The notes beneath the pieces were generated by a model. It made no database searches. It had not been told where the DNA came from and saw nothing but the letters and a program-made list of their open reading frames with translations. Source: Oscillospiraceae bacterium (lineage in GTDB: Bacteria; Bacillota; Clostridia; Oscillospirales; Ruminococcaceae). From it: a DNA stretch of 64,000 bases. Where the stretch lies: NCBI GenBank assembly GCA_017460955.1, contig JAFTZY010000005.1, forward strand, positions 1 to 64,000. Reading direction: 5' to 3'. Shown here in pieces: positions 61,301-64,000 of this stretch; position 1 is the stretch's first letter, and the number at the start of each line of letters is the position of its first letter. Position numbers and translations under genes: made by a program.

Positions 61301-64000
61301 CATCGCCAACAAGTGGGTACATATCAATTTCGTCCAATTCAAAGCTCAACTCATCGAGAGAAATATCAGTGTTGCTCTCTCCGTGCTTACCACCTAAGAA
61401 CGACAGCACATCAGTGATATCCACTGTTCCGTTATCAGAATTGGAGAGCTTCTTTCCATCCGGATTGAAATTGATACTATACTTGATCAATCCCTGACCG
61501 GCTGCTTCTGCTGATTTTTGGATTGGTTCTGTCTCTGTGTCTGGTACATCACCGTTCACTTTCAATGTAGCAATTGTTGAGGTTTCGCTATTTTTTGAAA
61601 CTCTGTTAACAAGGTTTCCATCAGCATCAAGACTGGATGCTATCTTAGCCACTGGAACAGCAGTGTAGTATACGAATTTATCAATGGCACTCGAGCTTTT
61701 TAGATTTATGGTAAGCTGAGTTCCATTCTGCTGAGCAGATCCAATGTACCAAGCTTTTGCATATTGGTAAAAATCGGTACCAGAACTGCTATCAGCATAA
61801 TAAACCAACGGGTGATATTTCGCATCCACACCCTCTCCACTTACATAATAAACATTATCATCTGAGAACGTGTCCGTATAGGTCGTGTTACTATTCGCAG
61901 CATGATTCACAATAATAGACCAACGGAACATATAGCACTTCGTTGGCGTGCCGTCAATGTTGAGCGTTACAACTGGAACTTCTGAGCTGTCTGACAAATC
62001 CACCTGTGTGATTCGATTTCCGCTGCTGTCAACAGCAACCTTGCCAAAATCAGCTGTTGATTTATTGACCAGTGTAAAGGTATTTTCAGTAAACGCTTTG
62101 ACCTGGTCCTTAAATTCGCCAGTTTCTTCTAATATATACCCTGTTATCGGTTCCTCTTTGATCTTGTAGTAATAGTAGGTGATTTTATCATGCTCTGAAT
62201 CATATTTCCATTGTGGAAATTCACCATCCAGCGTGAAGGTATCCGTGCCGTTTGAAGCACTTGCCGTCAATGTAAATGAAGTATCACTATCTGGATACGG
62301 AACCCATGTAGGATTATTCGGCAGCTTTCCATCCTCTCCTGCTTCTGCCTGCTCGACCTTCACTGTGATTGAATCGGGACGAGTTCCCAAAGCATTTCCA
62401 CTATCATTCCACTTCTTATTTAAGGTGAGCTGTGTATTCGGAATTTTCGTCGGATCTTTACGCTCAAATGTCAAACCCACTGTTGGCTTCGGATCTTCAT
62501 TGTTAAACGAATAGCTATTAGAGAAAGTCACTTTTTCTCCAAACTTGACCTTCGATGTTTCCGCCGTGGTTTGATAATCAATATACACATGGTGGTAGGT
62601 GGCAAGAGTATCGTTCTGCTTGAATATTACTTTGAATCCTACTGCATTTTCTGTAGCTCCTGCCTCCTGTGTTAACTCACTGTCAGTATAGAACTTGATG
62701 TCATACATGGAGGAATCCAAACCTGTCACATTTCCACGTGTATTATTGTCACCAGTTGTCACAGCTCCAACAATATGCTCTGTAATATAAGTGCGCTGGC
62801 TCGGGGTAATATAATGTGGAACATTAGACTCGCCGATAAAAACATCGTAATAGACATCTCCACCTAAGAATCCGGTATCCTTTGTCATTGACACTGACCA
62901 ATTCAGAACACGGTTCTTCGTTTCCTCTTTAGCCTGATCCTCATTTCCCAGAACACTTTCGTCCTTGTTGCCAGAATAGCTCTTTTCCGCTTTAATTCGT
63001 TGTTGGATATCCTGTCCGATTTTACCGGAGTCAGCGGACAATGTACCCTTTTCACTCTTCGCAGTTGCCTGATTGTACAGACCTACCAGCTCACCTTTCT
63101 GATATTTCTCCCAATCAGATGGAGAAAGATAATCCTGAATCGTTGTATTCCAGTACAATTTCAGCTTGTTCAGCGGCGTGTCTTTATTGTATGTCGCATC
63201 TTCTTCGTTAAATGTTATAGTAATCGTATCAGAATCAGTTGAACTCTTCTTGATTGTAAAATCATACTTATTCTTTGTGTCATCCAAGCTGCTGACCTGC
63301 ATAGTGTCGCCAAAATAAGCATTATAACCGATTGCATTTATCTGATCCTGCGTTAAACCTACGAAAGCAGGATCAGTAATTGTATACCCGTTGATGCTTT
63401 CTTTTGAATTTTGAACATCTTTGTTCGCTGTCAGAGTAAACTGCCATTCAAATGTGCCTGTATCCTGATTAAGTCCGTTCAACTGCTTGACAAGTTCCAG
63501 ATTTGCGTAATAGCCTGTGCCCCTCTCTGATTCAAATGTTTTCTCAACATCCGGTATTTTTGCTGAAACTTTGTTGTTGGTCCATTTTTGATCATTCGTC
63601 ATGTCCCGTGTTGCCCAGAAAACTATCTTGGCTTCGGAGGGAATTGCAGCATCATCGTTAAATGTCAAATTTTTTCCGTTGACAGAATATTTGCTACTGT
63701 CGATGACTGCACCGCTTGCATCGTATACTGTTACATCACTAAAATCGAAATTCATATCAGTAACAGTAACCTTTTTCAAGCTTGCGCCCTGCTTGTGCTT
63801 AACATTAACTGTCCATTGGATCTTATTGTCTGCGCCGGATTGAACCTCATAATCGGGTTTGCCTTCCTTCGTTACATCCAGTCCATTTTCTACGGTAGCT
63901 GTTTTCTCATCTGAAATAGGAGTTCCACCATTTGTCAGTATCGCTTCGTTCTTCGCACTATCACCAAGGCTGGCAGAGGTACGATATTTCAGAACAATTT
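55332..64000 (-). CDS. Giant LPESG-anchored pilus adhesin with guest domains in Cna-B repeats (5' end beyond right edge)
   Basis: The frame is open from the right edge to the stop at 55332 (over 2,880 residues). A TTG at 63779 is not a credible start, since coding continues upstream (KIQWTVNVKHKQGASLKK). N-terminal visible part: repeated adhesin beta-sandwich domains (about 64.0-62.45 kb and 61.5-60.2 kb). Cna-B domains start at about 62.44 (LTLNKKWNDSG), 60.17 (ITIQAEKTFSG), 59.74 (IVVKKLWVDLN), 59.36 (VVQKVWKDGD), 58.77 (LTVQKKWWDAEG) and 57.57 kb (LSIKKIWDDTN). The last three each carry an inserted domain. The end has LPESG (55434-55448), a membrane helix and RRRRWYSG. It likely forms the pilus tip. 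AT-rich relative to the rest of the window. Confidence 0.92.
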   Translation of the reverse strand, partial: IVLKYRTSASLGDSAKNEAILTNGGTPISDEKTATVENGLDVTKEGKPDYEVQSGADNKIQWTVNVKHKQGASLKKVTVTDMNFDFSDVTVYDASGAVIDSSKYSVNGKNLTFNDDAAIPSEAKIVFWATRDMTNDQKWTNNKVSAKIPDVEKTFESERGTGYYANLELVKQLNGLNQDTGTFEWQFTLTANKDVQNSKESINGYTITDPAFVGLTQDQINAIGYNAYFGDTMQVSSLDDTKNKYDFTIKKSSTDSDTITITFNEEDATYNKDTPLNKLKLYWNTTIQDYLSPSDWEKYQKGELVGLYNQATAKSEKGTLSADSGKIGQDIQQRIKAEKSYSGNKDESVLGNEDQAKEETKNRVLNWSVSMTKDTGFLGGDVYYDVFIGESNVPHYITPSQRTYITEHIVGAVTTGDNNTRGNVTGLDSSMYDIKFYTDSELTQEAGATENAVGFKVIFKQNDTLATYHHVYIDYQTTAETSKVKFGEKVTFSNSYSFNNEDPKPTVGLTFERKDPTKIPNTQLTLNKKWNDSGNALGTRPDSITVKVEQAEAGEDGKLPNNPTWVPYPDSDTSFTLTASASNGTDTFTLDGEFPQWKYDSEHDKITYYYYKIKEEPITGYILEETGEFKDQVKAFTENTFTLVNKSTADFGKVAVDSSGNRITQVDLSDSSEVPVVTLNIDGTPTKCYMFRWSIIVNHAANSNTTYTDTFSDDNVYYVSGEGVDAKYHPLVYYADSSSGTDFYQYAKAWYIGSAQQNGTQLTINLKSSSAIDKFVYYTAVPVAKIASSLDADGNLVNRVSKNSETSTIATLKVNGDVPDTETEPIQKSAEAAGQGLIKYSINFNPDGKKLSNSDNGTVDITDVLSFLGGKHGESNTDISLDELSFELDEIDMYPLVGDEADTSNSMKAQLGYTVEYKTETAQQMDVSKWAKYDTDGKIWRTTALSPGDQLTLVLKYQSSKSNNQLNLFAKTVNNENLGQVDIGYNKLSLDQSSGITEVSMTVPSASAYVYELNDYQSSFEIVSATITKTVPAVLTLTVPDETPVQIVYSYRVDGWTPNATGNAANDDVVKFGNTASFEEANGDGDSSVDENDLNTSGAKVQALRYPKIYKTEYGNDNLDYLSASFAVAKYDVETKQWVYLKSIRTITTGAGTTSEKNHRELTFPDSPYTGYLEADDKYPTGTALLKFAEKDDESTKDDKENVHEFDLKSNTLYKFVEIVAPTGYTQPNWTNRTLTDNASFVFYYAYDDFDRTKAPAEAKGNINSITEGKRINIKNSKNITIQAEKTFSGSDDKLPQVSEVTFRLYWANNKKGTGMKLVTSDTIDVAANYDPVKKIEYKAENETNTATWSDLPTGNRGSAVYYFVREWSYKDKNGTLYTYDEATGKYLNNGTEGPFKPVYTGNGANTDGTTVHVNNSEGIVVKKLWVDLNGRPVTPPKDVDSNNPMAVGFTVYGIKGSSKIELDLPVKQLTSTSTTPYQYVLPTEVKGTDGETYHLAEFDNFEIRENLTTEQKTSMYGRYLSPQTNRIIENGTGVLEIINTDISSDTTDAVVQKVWKDGDKDHSNDTLTMMLVQSTSSNLTNEQLSQIAAGAAVDGVFTSNYIKSNDKVKLIKKGSSTILTFDKDIKSITSLPEGITESHGNKNVTFNGTEITSGEITITFDDDSTQEITLSVIDYEVTLGKQTDESVLWKYTWSDLPYSDGENNYYYYVVEKSVPDGYTVTYSKTTTSAGQVTTITNSLPTELTVQKKWWDAEGKEIITDSTAGGYDSTKVEPLPDTIQVQVYQKLKTETIAGELHLDKPSAIKVAAYGDSITKGTYEGYVAEVNTYPNLLQSDFLTSETGYNNSNVYKVAENGRKIDDIRGQIQYDSSISSADIICVIAGTNDIINSDVAITSDSGDSLESKMRNLIDSFIGDSGAAKDDAVLMIGKIPRFMALTWSNSRDIAQSYTGNSAANEVPIQKAWDDLVSEYNTMLTNLVSEYKQQGKNIVLVDVYSAVGNNLVDGCHPDATGYRAIANTFYTEINKIYVGADATTRENPTDISMPGTDADISTQFSGTPYGTYTLEKSNGYRLAIPDLPEKNSLGVEYVYYIKELGTHVLGSGGTFYTLSENDKQYISKVTYEHNGQLAADSGTVTINNTIKTTELSIKKIWDDTNDHTGDNIKVRLYRETIADSENAQKNPLTLALNVEDGSTIQIPIGNTDGIEITSNKAVKSAVNNDKANEGGGAVAAAQDSSQKVWKIKPAESTEGAKGAKVGDRTTVTFTDGSGQKITVNVEIVDNPTLAITLSSAQATMGTSGPNVASIQFTPPGEDTPTTLNAADVTFTSNDTGILTIDANGVITPVSYGETYVTASYTYNGIPVISNQVSVSVVYPNFTADDIMVAVDGTAQIQPSPNYGTFTYESHDEGVATVDNNGNVEGVAEGDTKITITRTDDNSTYELNVTVFDNSSQILTQSTTYGLNARTWHEIPVPSDYSTKEISNVSTYFRNSLNGQYPDYNNDTNTYLKPDSLNNNNTYTTNDNIAIRGYSQGTTGITGVGCWTSRPTEIQKLVVIFTDGSTYTINNTNYSSGGGNESGGGGDNNDNQETDDIKSVNFTATDTNNKIAKLPSSVKIPANSKVSINIEDVNGNSNQYFEIVVSGNTSSGWANLPPNDKGYNGYTNSEGKATAIIDVPSELSDVEFQVWWYNGWQNSIGLKINSYSVSTDSSGTLNTQSRKLLSRFTSNTLRLGAALNYTSQPLSASNGTEDTQAVTADFNESGFMDITMTSANSWQKLVTGLPVYKVNTDGTLQSYYYWVEEIEINGKTVAGYTVSYSFTDGESETDYSIKAAKPGDNPLITIKNTPMESDSVELPESGGTGTRIYYMVGGLLLLLSAAGYATIRRRRWYSG
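55740..57450 (-). other. Guest region (about 570 residues) inside the last Cna-B domain: Ig-like/BIG2 and a sandwich domain
   Basis: Between VRLYRETIADS and FMDITMTSANSW of one Cna-B domain lie a bacterial Ig-like stretch (VTFTDGSGQKITVNVEI), two BIG2-like units (SNDTGILTIDANGVITPVSYG; SHDEGVATVDNNGNVEGVAEG) and a Trp/Asn-rich beta-sandwich (WTSRPTEIQKLVVIFTDGST; NQYFEIVVSGNTSSGW). Confidence 0.7.
57900..58592 (-). other. SGNH/GDSL hydrolase domain embedded in a Cna-B domain of the giant adhesin
   Basis: All SGNH blocks are present: GDSI with the nucleophile Ser (58571-58560; Ser codon 58565-58563), a block II Gly in AENGRKIDD, GTND with the oxyanion Asn (58355-58344), and DGCHPD with catalytic Asp and His (57992-57975). 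The domain of about 230 residues runs from IKVAAYGDS to NTFYTEINKIY. Cna-B strands precede it (TIQVQVYQKLKT) and follow it (YGTYTLEKSNGYRLAIPDLP). Family members are esterases or lipases acting on acyl or acetyl groups of lipids and glycans. Confidence 0.88.
58985..59270 (-). other. Guest Ig-like segment inside another Cna-B domain of the adhesin
   Basis: Between LTMMLVQSTSS and YEVTLGKQTDESVLW lies about 95 residues with an Ig-like beta pattern (KVKLIKKGSSTILTF, GEITITFDDDSTQEITLSV), at the same loop as the SGNH insertion in the next repeat. Confidence 0.65.

Noticed and set aside
63779..63781. TTG as the start codon of the giant adhesin
   Set aside because: The same frame continues open to the right edge with adhesin-like sequence and no ribosome site precedes this TTG, so the true start is outside the window.

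Overview
The window looks like chromosomal DNA of a Gram-positive, fibre-degrading gut or rumen Clostridia close to Ruminococcus (Oscillospiraceae). Reasons: seven predicted secreted proteins carry dockerin-type calcium-binding repeats, which are the cellulosome docking modules; promoters are consensus sigma-A (TTGACA, 17 bases, TATAAT); ribosome binding sites are strong; there is a HrcA/CIRCE operator, an FMN riboswitch, and LPxTG/sortase surface proteins. Most of the window is GC-rich, with long spurious open frames opposite real genes. The right-hand pilus genes (about 53.4-64 kb) are visibly AT-richer, as if acquired separately.

Layout. 1-6.7 kb: three secreted proteins, namely a dockerin plus SLH-like beta-solenoid protein cut by the left edge, a BspA-type leucine-rich-repeat dockerin protein, and a membrane-anchored beta-helix protein with an acidic tail. 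6.9-11.0 kb: a rhomboid-like membrane protein, a small two-helix membrane protein, a GH2 beta-mannosidase and a 73-residue protein. 11.2-16.8 kb: a pectate-lyase-like CBM dockerin enzyme, and a dockerin protein with cell-wall-binding repeats and an amidase domain. 16.8-22.0 kb: FMN riboswitch with an unusually large inserted stem, then ribD-ribE-unknown-ribBA-ribH-HAD phosphatase, apparently a complete riboflavin operon. 22.1-28.7 kb: a GH43-CBM22-dockerin-CE1 xylanolytic enzyme, a small membrane exporter-family gene and another BspA/dockerin protein.

28.8-40.6 kb: one eight-gene minus-strand operon for carbohydrate uptake or sensing. It has a large binding protein, two separate permease pairs, an NHL-propeller protein, a YIP1-family protein and a DUF5696-like protein, and no ATPase gene. 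41.0-49.0 kb: a 2[4Fe-4S] ferredoxin, a metalloprotease-like dockerin protein with a left-handed-helix segment, a lipoprotein, a frameshifted CPBP-like membrane gene plus tadA, pta, and an Hsp20 gene under CIRCE control.

49.0-64.0 kb: a sortase-assembled pilus operon read leftward. Order: giant LPESG adhesin (more than 2,880 residues, 5' end outside the window), LPSTG major pilin, class C sortase, LPQTG ancillary pilin, second sortase, and a lipoprotein with a duplicated domain. The most interesting observation is that several Cna-B domains of the giant adhesin each host a foreign domain at the same loop. One of these guests is an apparently intact SGNH/GDSL hydrolase.

No tRNA, rRNA, CRISPR array, insertion sequence or integrase gene was seen.
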